A stretch of 64,000 bases of DNA, taken from NCBI GenBank assembly GCA_933228895.1, contig OW121848.1, forward strand, positions 137,286,615 to 137,350,614, read 5' to 3'. The translations under genes were made by a program, and so were the position numbers. The notes below the pieces were generated by a model. It did no database searches and was not told the DNA's origin. It worked only from the letters and a program-made list of their open reading frames with translations. Of the stretch, positions 1-11,559 are shown piece by piece. Position 1 is the stretch's first letter, and each line of letters opens with the position of its first letter. This stretch comes from Platycnemis pennipes (Eukaryota > Arthropoda > Insecta > Odonata > Platycnemididae).

Positions 1-260
1 CAGCCTGGCGCGACTGCGGTGGGGTCGCCGACGGGGGGCCCTAATCCCACGGGAGCCCATCCGAAAGGATGAAGACCGCTCGCTCCCCGTGGAAATCGAA
101 TCAGGAGGGGGGCGGGGCCGCCTCCCCGCGGCCGGCGGCCCCGCCGCAGCCCCAGATGTCCCAGGGGACTCGCGTGTGCCTCTTGGGGCCGCAGGAGACG
201 CGCCCTCCCGCGGACACCCGGTCGGTTACGAGGACGGGACTTGAAGGGTGGAGAAAGAGA
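1..260. other. GC-rich, CpG-dense patch, no gene recognised
   Basis: Very GC-rich with many CG dinucleotides and G or C runs, changing abruptly to AT-rich DNA near 280. A frame stays open through it and beyond (69-557), but its residues are arginine, proline and glycine first and then AT-driven leucine and isoleucine, as expected of chance translation. The patch may be the edge of a CpG island or 5' exon lying mostly outside the window; that is inference only. Confidence 0.5.
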
Positions 261-2000
261 GATCACAACAGCGGAGGCTTCCTAGTTAGTTCCTACTTCC
301 CTATAAGTAAAAATGCAATGATAATGACTCAATTGTTGATTTTTGAAATGTTAACTCCCAGAGTAAGTTGTTTCTTTTCAATAAGTATTGTAATTTTGTA
401 TTATTTTTTGGTTTATTTGGCATTAAACGTTGATTTAATATACTTCAAAAACATTTTTTTTAAATTGCGAGTTTTCCATCCTCTTTATCTGGTAAACTAT
501 TCATCCTACATAAAAAATTATAAGGACCTTTTTTGTAGTAAATTGTATGGAGTTTAATTTTAGTATGGAACATTGTTTTGCTAGAGTCCGCGGTTTTTGA
601 GTTATTCCAGAAAAACGTAAAAAAGTGACCTTTAAACACCCCCCGCTCACCACCCAGCGGCGGGAGGTTTTAGTGGGTTGTGTATGAGACTCGAGCCTAC
701 CACTGTGCAAAAATTTGCGACTACACGATTTTTTCCCCTATTTCATCTTCGTTGACTGGACTAAGTAGGGAGTACCCTACTGAAAGCTATGTTCAGAATC
801 AACTACAGTTTTACTTCTACCGTATACGTCATTAAATCTCTTTTACGAGTTGAATATGACATACAGATTCACCTCGATATGATTCAAAGCCAAAGTAAAC
901 TGATATGTCTCCGCGCCAAACTGAGAAGTAATACTATCTCTGCAGGTAGAATCTGTACACCGATTCGACTCGTGGAAGAGATTTTTATTAAGTAAACAGA
1001 AGAAGCGAGGCTGTAGTAAAGTCGGGGATGAGTTTGTCCAGCTCAAGATGAGTCTGAGAGAAAGAATTCTTTCCAACCCCACATATCAAGCAAAATGGCT
1101 AAACAGAAAAATATAATCCACCCACGAAAAGGAAACTACGAGTACGTGAAAAACAAAACCATCATGAATCACATACTGACAGACCTTATAATCTAGCCAA
1201 TCTTAGAAACCACAAACTTCGTATTAATCGACACTTCGTTTTCTTTCCTCTACTGACTCGACGTGACACAGTCATTCTCAAGATATTGAGCTTTTACGCG
1301 TTTTGGTAATTATATCCGTGTAACGTTTAAATCCGTATGGACTAAATTTAACATAAATTAATACATACTAGCCACTGGTTTAACTATGCCATAGTTCGAC
1401 AAAGTCAATCCTCCTATTTTCAACTCAAGTCTTCTGGTTCATACAAAAACCATTTATTTTCTGACTAACGCCACGAAACGTTTCATTAGAGTGGCAATGA
1501 TGATAAAAAAGCAAGAATTATCACTTTTATTTACATTAAATTTTATCCCAACTAGATGATTGAAAACTTTTTTCTTTTAAACTATAATTATCATCAGAAA
1601 CTTTTCACACACTAGGCTCTAAATTCAACCCAACGCAAACCACAACTTTCAATTAAGCTATCCACTGATTAAGCATACGTCAAAGCGGAAAGCAAACTGA
1701 GGGGTATGCGTAACTTACTACGGGAGTCCTCAACACGTAGCATAGAAATAAATAACAACAGATATCAAAGGAAGCATAAAGAATGTGAAAGTATTCCTGC
1801 AGCAGAAATTCTCGATAAGTATTAGACAACCGATAATAATTTCCATGAATTCGATCTCACATTACACACGTAAGACACACCTACTTCCGCCACCACGAGC
1901 TGGGTCAAATTTGTACCGAAATCGTAAAAAAAACTCGCCATTTTTCTAAACTAGGCAATTATTTTGAGTGGTCAGAAATCAGTAGGGAAGGGGGGAATTT
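261..2000. other. AT-rich intergenic or intronic DNA, nothing recognised
   Basis: AT-rich with short frames only. A stretch near 560-740, with a C run and a short GC-rich block, looks like a decayed repeat but has no termini I can define. I see no RNA gene or recognisable domain. Confidence 0.5.
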
Positions 2001-2009
2001 AGTAAACCC

Positions 2010-2460
2010 CACAATGCCCGGATCGACGTATCATGATCACTCAATCGCGCGGACAAGACCCATTGGCTGTCCGTGGAGTGGGCAGGGTGGACGTCAGCCA
2101 CGCAAGGGTGGTGCCCTGGAGATGACACCCCGGGGTGTACAGGGGCAGGGGCGGTCGTCTCACCGCGGGGGGTCTCGACCGAGGGCGAAACCCACGACCC
2201 CCGACTGAGATGACAACCCAATCCGATCCCATCTCCCGCGCGCAAGAGAAGGCGTCAGCCGTGTGACGCGAGGGCTCGTCGGATGGATTCATTACTGCGG
2301 CGGTTGCGAGGAGTTGATGGGGAGTCCAATGCCACGGGGGGTCAGGGTCTCCATGGTTAACGGCCAGGGGTGCCGGATGCCCCCGGTGGAGACTGCACTT
2401 GTCTCCCACGCCAGGCAGTTCTCAGGGTCCGAAGTAATCGCTAGTTAACGGGCGGTATCC
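2010..2460. other. GC-rich island, unassigned
   Basis: A sharply bounded GC- and CpG-rich block inside AT-rich DNA. Frames are open on both strands (for example 2041-2409 minus), but none shows a recognisable domain, and their overlap suggests base composition rather than coding. I compared it by eye with conserved rRNA motifs and saw no match. Confidence 0.45.
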
Positions 2461-2569
2461 GAATGATTGGCGGCTATTTATCCCTCTCACATGGTTCGCT
2501 TTGGTTGCATCCGGAAGATGCAGGGAACGGCAACATACGCCCACCTTTGTTTGGTCATCTCTTTTGTTA

Positions 2570-2722
2570 ACTTCTCGGAAAGATTAGACCGATCAATAAA
2601 AATATTGCAATATTACTACCACTTACATAAATAATGTTACTTCTCTTACATAATGTTTACTTCTCGGAAAGATTAGACCGATCAATAAAAATATTGCAAT
2701 ATTACTACCACTTACATAAATA
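2570..2722 (+). repeat. Two-copy direct duplication, 64-bp unit, 89-bp spacing
   Basis: Positions 2570-2633 recur without change at 2659-2722, both copies starting ACTTCTCGG. The 25 bases between them carry a further partial start of the unit (ACTTCTC), so three staggered starts are visible. Identity of the two 64-base copies implies a recent local duplication, for example by replication slippage. The unit has no coding potential that I see. Confidence 0.9.
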
Positions 2723-3370
2723 CCGCGCTTTTTACAGGGAGATTATTGATAAAATAATATAAAACATAGAGACTTTTATCCTTAACACACTCCAACCTAC
2801 AGATATTTTCAGTCGTTTAGTGACACATTAGGTACACTTTGTTGATTACTCGTCAACTATATTCATCCCGATTTCTCGCATAGGAAGTAGACCCGACATT
2901 ATAGCAAGCTAGGAATGCACGGTCCTAGCAACATAACACGAGATACCATCGAATAAAGTTAAATATGATATCTCCTAGAAGAAAAACGGTTTACGGCGAC
3001 AGCCGAGTAAGGGCATATAATTCTAATACGGTTAGATGGAAAAAAAAAGATGTGTCATGATACCATGACATTCCACCATCAGTGAAAGTGCCTATAAAAA
3101 AACTAATTCCTGAAGAAATTGAAAAAATTTTTTTTAATGCATTGATACAAATCATACAATCAAACAGAGAGATATTCCACCGTCATGACAGGCGATTCGA
3201 TACCCATGCGTCAGCTACGAGGATCCAAACACTTTTCGTCTCAATTCCGGAGGACGGTAACGAATCAAAATCCATTAGGCCCGCACGCGATTCCCGACCG
3301 ACAGGACGCAAGTGACCGAGAAGTCGCCTCGACGCCGAAGAATAACGAATTCAGTTATTCCGCTGACCCC
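2723..3370. other. AT-rich DNA, nothing recognised
   Basis: AT-rich with short A runs. Two short overlapping plus-strand frames (3082-3376) have no recognisable content. Confidence 0.45.
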
Positions 3371-3850
3371 ATTTAACGCCAAACCTCACGGCTTGCCCTA
3401 ACTCCTGCGGACGGCGAGGATATCATTAGGGAGGGCGCCATCCCTTCGGGCGATGCGGTCCCCGAGCCGGAGGCGGCGTCGCGGTTCGTACCGGGAGGGC
3501 AGACCGCAAAGGATGGGGAGGGTGCGGGAGTAAACAACCTGAGGATCGCAGGTGGGGAAAAACGGCGCAGGAGGAGGACAGGAGAGGGAGCGGAGGTCCC
3601 TCCGCGAGTTCGCGGTGAAATATGCATGGGGATGGCCCCATCGGCGCGGGCCAGAGTGCAGGCGAACCGCAGCTTCGAGGTCCCGTGATGGATCGAGAGA
3701 GAGATATGGGCAAGTCAATCTATCCATCCCTCCCTTTGGCTCTCGCACAAGAGACGAAGCCTGAGGACGACATGAAAGGGCCGAGGGATGAAACGCTTGA
3801 GCGGGCCCTCGTTCCGTCTTCCCGATGCGGCGAATGAATGGCAATCGCAT
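3371..3850. other. GC-rich island, unassigned
   Basis: CpG-dense block with overlapping open frames on both strands (up to about 150 codons on the minus strand, 3398-3850). All are rich in proline, arginine and serine and none shows a known domain. The simultaneous openness of several frames points to low stop-codon density, not to a gene. Confidence 0.45.
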
Positions 3851-4345
3851 GAATACTTCATCCCACGAACGTTTGATGGCGCCTTGAATGAGGCTAGCAA
3901 GATGAATTCCCAGTTGCGGTTATCATCTTCGGCTTGATTGATTCTGCTCAGCATGCTCTAGGCTGGCACTTGACACGAATTGAGAGTGAGACATAAATAC
4001 AAGGGGTGGTGCCACATTAAATGAATAATTACGCAAGGTTTCCAGAGGTGTTACCTAGAAATTTCTTTTCCTGGAAAATTCAGTACATATATAACTACCC
4101 AGATTTCAAAACATAGCATTTTTGCAGACTCGGCAACTGACAGATAAATAATGAAATGGTTGAAAATTGAGCGTGAATTTCTTTAACACGTGAACACAAA
4201 ATGTTTCGTTTAACTATAGGCCCTAATAGATACGGAGAAAGAAAAAATAACATTTCTAAAATGAGGTACAATTAAGTACGTACGCGAAAACTAATATCAA
4301 TAACGAGGGATAAATGAGCAGGCACCAGGTAAATATTTCCTTATC
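3851..4345. other. AT-rich DNA, nothing recognised
   Basis: Ordinary AT-rich sequence; no element ends, RNA gene or coding region seen. Confidence 0.45.
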
Positions 4346-4536
4346 ATTCAATACCCACGTAAATGAAATATTAACTTTGTTTCCTTCCACAGATTTATTT
4401 CCTTGGTACGACATGTTTCGACACATCGGTGTCATCATCAGGTACCTGAAGGAAACAAAGCTAATACATATTTCATTTACGAAAGTCAACTTCCACCTAG
4501 TTGAGCCTCATACTACGGAACGTATTCAATACCCAC
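4346..4536 (-). mobile_element. Short hairpin element flanked by a 13-bp direct repeat
   Basis: ATTCAATACCCAC occurs exactly at 4346-4358 and again at 4524-4536, consistent with a target-site duplication around a 165-bp insert. Inside, 4358-4391 and 4448-4481 form an imperfect palindrome whose arms both hold CGTAAATGAAATAT and CTTTGTTTCCTTC. The minus-strand loop carries CTGATGATGAC (4431-4441) followed by GTCGAAAC (4415-4422), the core also seen near 22.68, 33.97 and, in part, 39.25 kb. A duplication of this length suits LINE-mediated retroposition better than a cut-and-paste transposase. Confidence 0.6.
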
Positions 4537-5130
4537 TATAACAATTGATCCAAAATTCGTTAGAAATTCGTCCTAGGAATCATTTCGTACTATGTTTAAC
4601 TTGTTACAATTTTGACTAAACGCATCACTGCATTGCAATCCTTCACTCGGGATTTTAATATGTCGTTCGAGATATATCACCTGCAGAAAGCAGGTAAAAA
4701 TCGCAGAGAAATTATTCTGGCCAAAGTTTACTGATATTTTGAATACCAAGAGAAAAACATGAAGGACATTATTCAGGCACGCAAAAGGTACTAACTGTCA
4801 GTTTTTATTTCGCCAGGAAGAGAAATGTGAGACAACACTGTCTACTGTGCACACGATTACGTTGGAATAAGGGGCACAGAATTTTTGAGATTTCCAAAGT
4901 GTAAGGAATAAGAAGTATCCATTAGCATAAAAACTAAGAATGTCACCACCTGATATACAATAGCCAAGAGTAGCAGCTCCTATGTCGGGGCACAAGCGGC
5001 AGAATAACGATGCCGGGCCGATTATACGGATACCATCCGATAACGGTGACGATATGAAAAACACACAATCGAGCTTCCTTGAGGCGCATGCATAAAAAAA
5101 ACAATCTAGCACGCGGTACGGGCCATCCAT
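4537..5130. other. AT-rich DNA, nothing recognised
   Basis: Moderately AT-rich. A minus-strand frame of about 110 codons (4798-5139) contains no recognisable motif and reads like chance translation. Confidence 0.4.
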
Positions 5131-6000
5131 CACTCCCAATTTCCCATTCTCAATTTTTGTAACTCTTCAAACGTCCGTCTGTCCGTCCGAACTTCCCCCG
5201 CCGCTCGCGAAACGAAACTCGTCGAAGCCGCCTTCGTAAATGAATCAAAACCCTTCTGGCTGCCGCCGCACGAACCCTTGGGGAGGGAGAGAGAAAAACA
5301 CCACACGATCGCGAGGCGAGAGTGGAGAGGGAAGACAAAAGAAGGCGGTGGAGAGGCGCAGGAAAATGATACACCGCCGAATACCCACGCACCCCCGTCC
5401 GTCATCCACTCGACGAGTGGTGGATGGCAGCGTACGGGGAAGAGCGAGCGGGGTGGCATCTTGGATGCAATGGTCCGGCATGAATTATTCCCCTCAGGTG
5501 TCGAATCGAGAGATGAGAGGGAGAGAGTGGGAAGGGCTTAAAAAAAAAGAGACGAACGGGTGGAAATTGGCGCAGCGGGCAAGGACGTACACGTGCGTAC
5601 GTATGGGGGGGTGCGTCAAAACCCTCGAACGCCAGCTCTCTTGCTCAGATAAATAAAATATGGGATACGGAATAAGGCTCCGCAGGACGTGAGAGTGCGG
5701 GGGGTGGTGCGGCAGAGGAGTGGTAACATCGGGACGCAAAGAAAGACACGTCGGCGGCGGCGGCGGGAAGGCGTATTTCTGGCGCGCAGAGTGCCGTGTG
5801 CGGGAGGCATGAGTGCATAAATCGGGCGACGGATGCCGTGGACGGGTGCGGGGAACAAGTATTGTCAGTGTATTATTTAAGCGGCTGGGGACGATCCCGG
5901 GTCTCCTGAGGGAGAGAGTGAGAGGGATTGAAGAGGTGCAATTGCATGGATGAAGAGGTGCAATTCTCCCAGCCCTCTCCCCCTCCACGGAGGCGAAATC
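5131..6000. other. GC- and purine-rich domain
   Basis: Rich in G and A on the plus strand (GGGAGGGAGAGAG, GAGAGG and similar), with many CG dinucleotides. Several frames are open at once on both strands (for example 5240-5656 plus, 5494-5988 minus), giving low-complexity Arg/Gly/Glu or Pro/Ser/Leu translations. A 15-base sequence, TGAAGAGGTGCAATT, is repeated at 5929-5943 and 5951-5965. I do not call a gene here. Confidence 0.5.
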
Positions 6001-7807
6001 GTCTCCTTTTCAATCATTCGCAAAAATTGAATTCACGCGGCTGATGGAGAGGAGCCATCGGAAAGCGATTGATATTATGTTCCTCAAGGCATAATTCGAA
6101 AAGTGGGCAATATTCACATGGGTACTGGGATGGTATTCAACATAAAACTTGCCCGGTTAACTTATATAATGTATATATCATAGCAGGCAGCGAGGGAAAT
6201 CGATGAATAAGGTGGGGATGGAGATCACTTATGAAGAGAGAATTTGCAATGTCTTTTACCGCAGGATGAAAGCGACAGAACGGAGAAGTAAAATTCTCCG
6301 AGATTCCCAAAGATATCGGAAGTTATTCCTCCAAATTTCAAGAAGTCTTGACACCCACATATTCACTTCTGCATAAGTTAGGGCCACGGTACTTCTTTCT
6401 ATAGTAACCATTAAATACCTCTGGCTAATCGGCATCGGATGCAATATCCACACTAGTTATAATTCTCAATGAATAACTAAATGTGGGGAACAGCTTACGG
6501 TGAAGAGCAGACCGTCCCTTTCTGAGTGCTGATTGACACTGCGTGAAATTCCTTGATTTTTCCATCATTATCATATAATTTCCTGCATTCTCATTTAAGG
6601 AGTTGAGTTCAGAAAGTTCTTTTTCATAGCAATTTATTGTATACGATTTATAACGTATTTGATATTCTAAAATATCCTATCACTGAAAATGACATTTTTG
6701 GAAACTATTTTGGAAAATATTTCTCTTGATTATGAAAATATTTTGTTTCACTTTCAGAGATGCTCCATAGTCTTGGACCCTCTTCACAGGGAATGGATCA
6801 AGGCCCTACGACGAAAAACTGCAATTCAAGCGCTGTTGTATGTACATCGCATTCACTAAAAGACAGAAAATCCTATTTTCAAACGTAAATCAAAAGGGTA
6901 TATCCGACATCACTCTGCCTAATGAGAGTTGGCACTAAATAAATGGACGAAGGCGATACTTTGTAGAAATTACGAACGTTAAACATGAGAGTTAGCACCA
7001 TTTTGGGGACACTGTTCCGAAAAAAGATTGGTACAGTGATATCTATACTTTGAGCTTTACTGCTCCACAAAACTATGAGTAAAGTCATCGTGTGGAAATA
7101 AGAAGAAATTGGATACGCATATCCACTGCTGAGATTTTTCATGCCGAAAACAGTCACACTCTCACTTGACGATCAGGCCCTACAATAATATGTAATCAAT
7201 ACGGTAAAAAGAGAAGAAGAATCATTTCTGAGACAAGCCTGAACAAGAAGCAGAAGTCTTACACACCGGAAGTAGACCTTTTTCACTTATTATAATAAGG
7301 AGTTCAAGAACTTAAACAGTCCGCTTTTTTCGGAGATACACACAACAACTGATCCTACCAAGGGGTTAGGTGGTAGAAGGAACAGTTTTGTCTAAATCTC
7401 CCACCAATAATGACCTTTTATTACTATTAATCTCCGCTGGACTAAAGGATGTTATGCAAAACCCACATTCGGCGAAATACATTCAAAAGCCCACTGGACA
7501 GCCTGCAATCCTTAACTTTTAAAGCGACCTGGGGGGGAGAGGTTTCTTCCATTTATTATACTACAATAGATGGTGAACAATTAAAGTTTCAGGCAAAAAC
7601 GAGAGAAGAATATTAGAGACCAGTTATTTTTCCTCTGAAAATTAACGTTAACAATTGAACGAAATTACGAGAGCGATATGACTCGCAAACGGGGCAGACC
7701 TCAGAAATGGTAGCACATCCTAGCGTAGTGGTCCATCTATCAAACTCTAAGGGTAACAAAACACACAGATAGCCCTGTTTCACACACCACAATATCACTT
7801 CTCATTA
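6001..7807. other. AT-rich DNA, nothing recognised
   Basis: AT-rich with only short frames; no repeat termini or RNA gene seen. Confidence 0.45.
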
Positions 7808-8005
7808 ATGCTAAGATTAGTAGGAAGGAGCTCTCCAGTCGATTCTTCCATCGGATACCCTCTCCGCATTGACGTACTTAACTTTTACATCCCTTGGTAC
7901 TTGCTCAATATGACTCATTCGATGTCTTCTTTCCCAATCCTTCCAAAATTTCTTCCTCGAGCAGCGCCATCGTAAAGGGGATTTTGAATATATGTGAGAT
8001 TCCAC
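7808..8005 (-). mobile_element. Decayed 3' fragment of RTE-like LINE (family 2)
   Basis: The minus-strand translation contains RRHRMSHIEQVPRDVKVKY followed by ERVSDGRIDWRAPS. This lines up with the C-terminal stretch of the better copy at 49.6-50.0 kb (GRPRMSYVEQVVDDVKERNY). Agreement over both blocks makes it a degraded copy of that family's last protein segment. It is truncated at the 5' side and lies about 40 bases from the LINE tail at 8043. Not functional. Confidence 0.7.
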
Positions 8006-8042
8006 ACGTGTAACACAGCCAACTTTAATTTAGCTTAAACGT

Positions 8043-8110
8043 TAACATCTACGTGATAACCTGCATGTCACCGCGAGGGAGTGTGGCAGGGGGCCATCAG
8101 CAATATGTCA
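8043..8110 (-). mobile_element. Degenerate 3' tail of (ATGTAG)-ended LINE (family 1)
   Basis: ACATCTACGTGATAACCTG, then GTCACC and GTGTGGCAGGGGG, matches at reduced identity the minus-strand tail of the copy at 20.28 kb (CTACATAATACCCTGCAAG, GCCACC, GTGTGGTAGGGGG). Only the extreme 3' end is present, as expected of a strongly 5'-truncated LINE insertion. Confidence 0.65.
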
Positions 8111-8149
8111 TCAGTGTAGTATGTCCGTAATTTAAGTCTTTTATGGACG

Positions 8150-8260
8150 ACTTAAGGATTCAAGAAACAAGGAAATTTAAGAATCAGAGGGATTCGAGTT
8201 CGAGTCCCGGTCGGTGTGAATGTTTTTTCATTGGAAATTCTATTAATTGTTAAGTGTACT
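8150..8260 (+). mobile_element. tRNA-derived SINE remnant
   Basis: GAGTTCGAGTCCC at 8196-8208 is an excellent RNA polymerase III B box, followed by GGTCGGTGTGAATG and a T run. The flanks do not fold into a tRNA cloverleaf by eye, so I read it as the head of a tRNA-derived SINE. Boundaries are approximate. Confidence 0.45.
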
Positions 8261-8590
8261 ATGCACAAAAGACGGTGAAATTTCCATTTTTTCCTAAAAA
8301 GGAGCCAAAACAATAAGTATTACTCGAATGATTAACAATGAAATTTCACGAAAGTAAATGGAAAATTAGAAATCCAACTGATTGGCTAAACTGGAATACG
8401 GAAAAATTGAATCATTAAGAGTTCAAAACCACACTGCAGAGAATGGAACGACCTTTTTGCTTGCTGCACTACTTCCTGGTTTCACCATAATGAGTCAGGC
8501 ATGGTTTCAATACTAGCCCTAATTCAGAAGAAAATCGAGGGCAATAGGCCGGGGGATGATTTCGGAGGAATTCCGAGGGACAGTAAACAA
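8261..8590. other. AT-rich DNA, nothing recognised
   Basis: AT-rich. GTGAAATTTCC near 8276 and GAAATTTCAC near 8340 are loosely complementary, but I cannot define an element. Confidence 0.4.
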
Positions 8591-9180
8591 TCATCTCGCG
8601 CACTCTCTTTCCTGCTGAAATAAAAACGGAAAAACCAACGACACGGCCGGGACGTACAGAGAGCAGGGGGAGAAATGGAGATAGCGGAGAGAAGAGAAAA
8701 AAGACTGAAAGAGAGAGAGAGAGAGAGAGATGGAGGTTGAAAAGAATAGGTACACTCGCCCCAGTTTTTCCCTCCCTTTAAACCCCCTCTCCACGCATTA
8801 TTCGGTTGTCATCCTATGTTTGTGCAGAGGGATTGGACCTAATTCAATCGTCCTCGTTAATGTCTGGGCGCAATCCCAGGGGGGGGGGAGAGGGAGTGGG
8901 TCGTGGCTAGGTTGAGGGGGGAGAGAAGATTTTGCAGACGGCGACGGCCAAGAGGGAGGACAAGGGCGAGTCCGAAGGGTGGGAACGACGGGACCGTAGG
9001 AGCGGGTGAGAGACGCTCGGGAAATGTTGGGGGAGGTAAGGAACGAAAGGAGGGAGCAGGGCGGGGAGTTCAACTGGACGGGATGGGACCCATTTGGGAT
9101 TATACGAAACTGCAGCCGTAATTCACGCCGTAGTAAAAGGGGGCGGCGGGGCGCGAGGGAGAAAAAATAACGACGCAAAG
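8591..9180. other. Purine-rich GC domain with (GA) microsatellite
   Basis: The plus strand is dominated by G and A, including a perfect (GA)10 run at 8711-8730 and a G run near 8881-8888. Minus-strand frames (8591-8794, 8798-9178) are serine-, leucine- and proline-rich products of the pyrimidine strand and show no domain. Such tracts can adopt H-DNA or act as promoter-proximal GAGA-type sequence, but nothing here proves a role. Confidence 0.5.
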
Positions 9181-9829
9181 CTTTTCATCGGATTAGATTG
9201 GCCGTTAAAAAAAACGCCGAGCCGATATGCCGCTGATTTAGTTAGCATCGAGATTTTTGGCTGTTTATAGTGACGGAGTTGTATTGCTGAGGGGAGAATA
9301 AAATGCAGCGTGCAGTACGAAAAGAACCGCGTCCTGTCCAGCGCTCGTCATTTTATCTTCACGCGAGCGTTGGTGAAGATTTTTTTTAGGAGACGGGACG
9401 CTTATCTACTTTACCAGAGTTCTCCCATACTTCGAAGGATTACTACAACGACGGCAGCGAAGGGACATAACGTCTGGCGTACAAGCAGAAAAAGATGCGA
9501 CGACCAAACGATTGGCGTTCTAAAGAGATATGATGTCCTCTGAACAGACTAACGTCATAAACAGCATGTGTTGGGAAAACAGAACTAATCTAACCGGCAT
9601 CATAGCAGCTTCTTTTGAGGGGTAGAAACAAAAAATATAACTTAAATTCAAACATTTGAACACAACCATTGCAGAAACTAAGTGAGTATCAACCATTATA
9701 AGTTTGCAGTGCTTAGTTTTCCATCCTACACGTAGGACTGGGTCAGAAGCATTGGAAATGTGTTTCAACAAAATAATGATGAATGGATCGACAGAGTGAC
9801 ACACAAAGTGGGCCTAAATCTGATGAAAA
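9181..9829. other. Unassigned DNA
   Basis: CpG-containing DNA to about 9500, then AT-rich. No RNA gene, repeat end or credible coding region seen. Confidence 0.4.
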
Positions 9830-10074
9830 CTTAATAAACAACGTCGCGACATCCTAATCGGCCGCATTGTGAGACAAGATGGCCTGATCGAGACAATCTT
9901 TGAAAGAAAAGTGAATAGGAATAATGATGAAGATCTGGAGAAGATTTGGAGCTAGTAGTGAAGGATGCGAAAGAGAAGAATTATGTAAATATGATGAGGC
10001 TAGCTGACAGGAGAATCGAGTATCAAGAGAGCTTGTCCAACCATTCCTAGGATTGTTGATTCATGATGATGATG
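9830..10074 (+). mobile_element. 3' fragment of RTE-like LINE (family 2)
   Basis: Plus-strand translation near 9844 reads RRDILIGRIVRQDGLIETIF, the decayed counterpart of RRDNLIGHILRYDGLIKTIV in the 49.6-kb copy. After a stop, GAGAAGAATTATGTAAATATG and ACAGGAGAATCGAG continue the family sequence. The 3' end has CCATTCCTAGGATTGTTGAT and then (GAT) repeats ending near 10074, the usual kind of RTE microsatellite tail. In-frame stops make it non-functional. Confidence 0.75.
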
Positions 10075-11322
10075 GATACGTTGTGGCCACGGTTGAATTG
10101 AGGAGCACATCTCATACTCCCCTACATCACCCCTATCTATAAAATGGTCACGAAGCAATTTTCTCAGTACCACACATTCGTAAGTAATAAATGTTAGATC
10201 AAGGAAAAGGAATTAATGCGCGAATATAAGACGCCTTTGAGCTTAGTTCTAGGTGAGCTCTACCCTTAACGATAAACATGACCTTAACAAATTAAACGCA
10301 CACTGATTAGTTACATATTCAAGAGTTACAGAAAATCGCAAGGGTATGCTCCTAAAATCATAATTAACGATCAAATCCCGATCACGACCAAGTTTAAAAT
10401 TTGTTTTAGGTGCGTGCAATTGGAAATAAAATATTCAGAGACACGTATTTTCCTTGATGCTTTGAATGTGAATTACTATTATCATTTCTATTCACTTTGG
10501 AGCCCTGTAGTACCACGCGAAACTCAAATATAGGGCGTTTTGTTGCTCCTGCCATTCTTCGCGCCGTATCCCACGACAATGTTTTCTCAACCGGCATTCT
10601 TCCTTTCATTCGACCAAGCTCTCCCAGTCTTCTTCCGTTTTTCCGCCGGGCCAACCCACCAATCTTCCTTTTCTGAAGAAAAACGTTTATATCACGAGCG
10701 TCTTGTTGTGTTACGTCAGTCAGGTCGTCTTTTACTGCAATAATATATTTCACAGACTCAAATTTAGCTTCACTCTAGTTTTCGTAAAAATCCAAAGTTT
10801 AACTGGTCAGTCATTTTGGTTTCTTTTTTATTGTTGTGCCCGCAAAAATTTAGCAAGCATTTCTCATATCGAAATGTATGTACGCCTGCATTCTTTTTTA
10901 TTTCATGATTTCCGCATAATTTTTATGTCTTTTCGTTAGTGTGTTTTTGGCCTAAACTTTTTCTAGTGATTTTCTTTATTTTCTTTCGGATTTCTTCAAC
11001 ATCTTTCTTCCAGTTCAAAATTAGTGTTTCCGCCCCATAAGGGCATTCTGTTTTAACTGTTGTTTTGTAGTATCTAACTTAATGATGTAATTTTTTGTTT
11101 TAAAACAAGCTCAATAATTATGAGTCAAAGGGAATTATAAGGAAAAAATATAATGGAATGATTTTATATACAGCGCTTCGAATATGCAACATAAAAAACG
11201 TCATTAATAATTAAATACTTTAAAAAATGTAATCACCACTGAGTTTTCCCGGTGAAGATTAAATTTCCCCATGACAAAATTTCACATAATGCTATTCCAC
11301 ACTACGTCCTAAGTTTAATCTA
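10075..11322. other. Unassigned DNA with one ordinary-composition frame
   Basis: Mostly AT-rich. A 115-codon minus-strand frame (10406-10753) has balanced amino-acid use, including RRLGELGRMKGRMPVEKTL, but I recognise no family. I list it as a finding rather than a gene. Confidence 0.35.
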
Positions 11323-11325
11323 CTA

Positions 11326-11556
11326 AGGCCGCTTTACACGATACAATTTTTTGTAAAATTTCTTGTACACACTCTTGTATGAGGAAATTGTACCGTGTAA
11401 AGCGGCAAATTGTACGAACGCTTGTGCGATTGTCTGAATGACTGAACGGGAAATAGAACCTGTTCTAATTCCATTCAGACAAACACAATTTCGTTCAGTT
11501 TATACAAGCGTATGTACAAGAAATTGTACAAAAAATTTTATCGTGTAAAGCGGCCT
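11326..11556 (+). mobile_element. MITE, copy 1 (231 bp, CTA duplication)
   Basis: Terminal inverted repeats begin AGGCCGCTTTACACGAT on the left; the right end is the complement, ATCGTGTAAAGCGGCCT. CTA at 11323-11325 and 11557-11559 flanks it as a 3-bp duplication. The interior has no coding capacity but has inverted blocks (ATTGTCTGAATG ... CATTCAGACAA around AGAACCTGTTCT). A second copy lies inverted at 28021-28248, flanked by TAA. A 3-bp target duplication suits PIF/Harbinger-type mobilisation; that assignment is inference. Confidence 0.85.
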
Positions 11557-11559
11557 CTA

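Noticed and set aside
2010..2460. rRNA fragment
   Set aside because: GC-rich block resembled expansion-segment sequence at first sight, but no conserved rRNA motif could be found.
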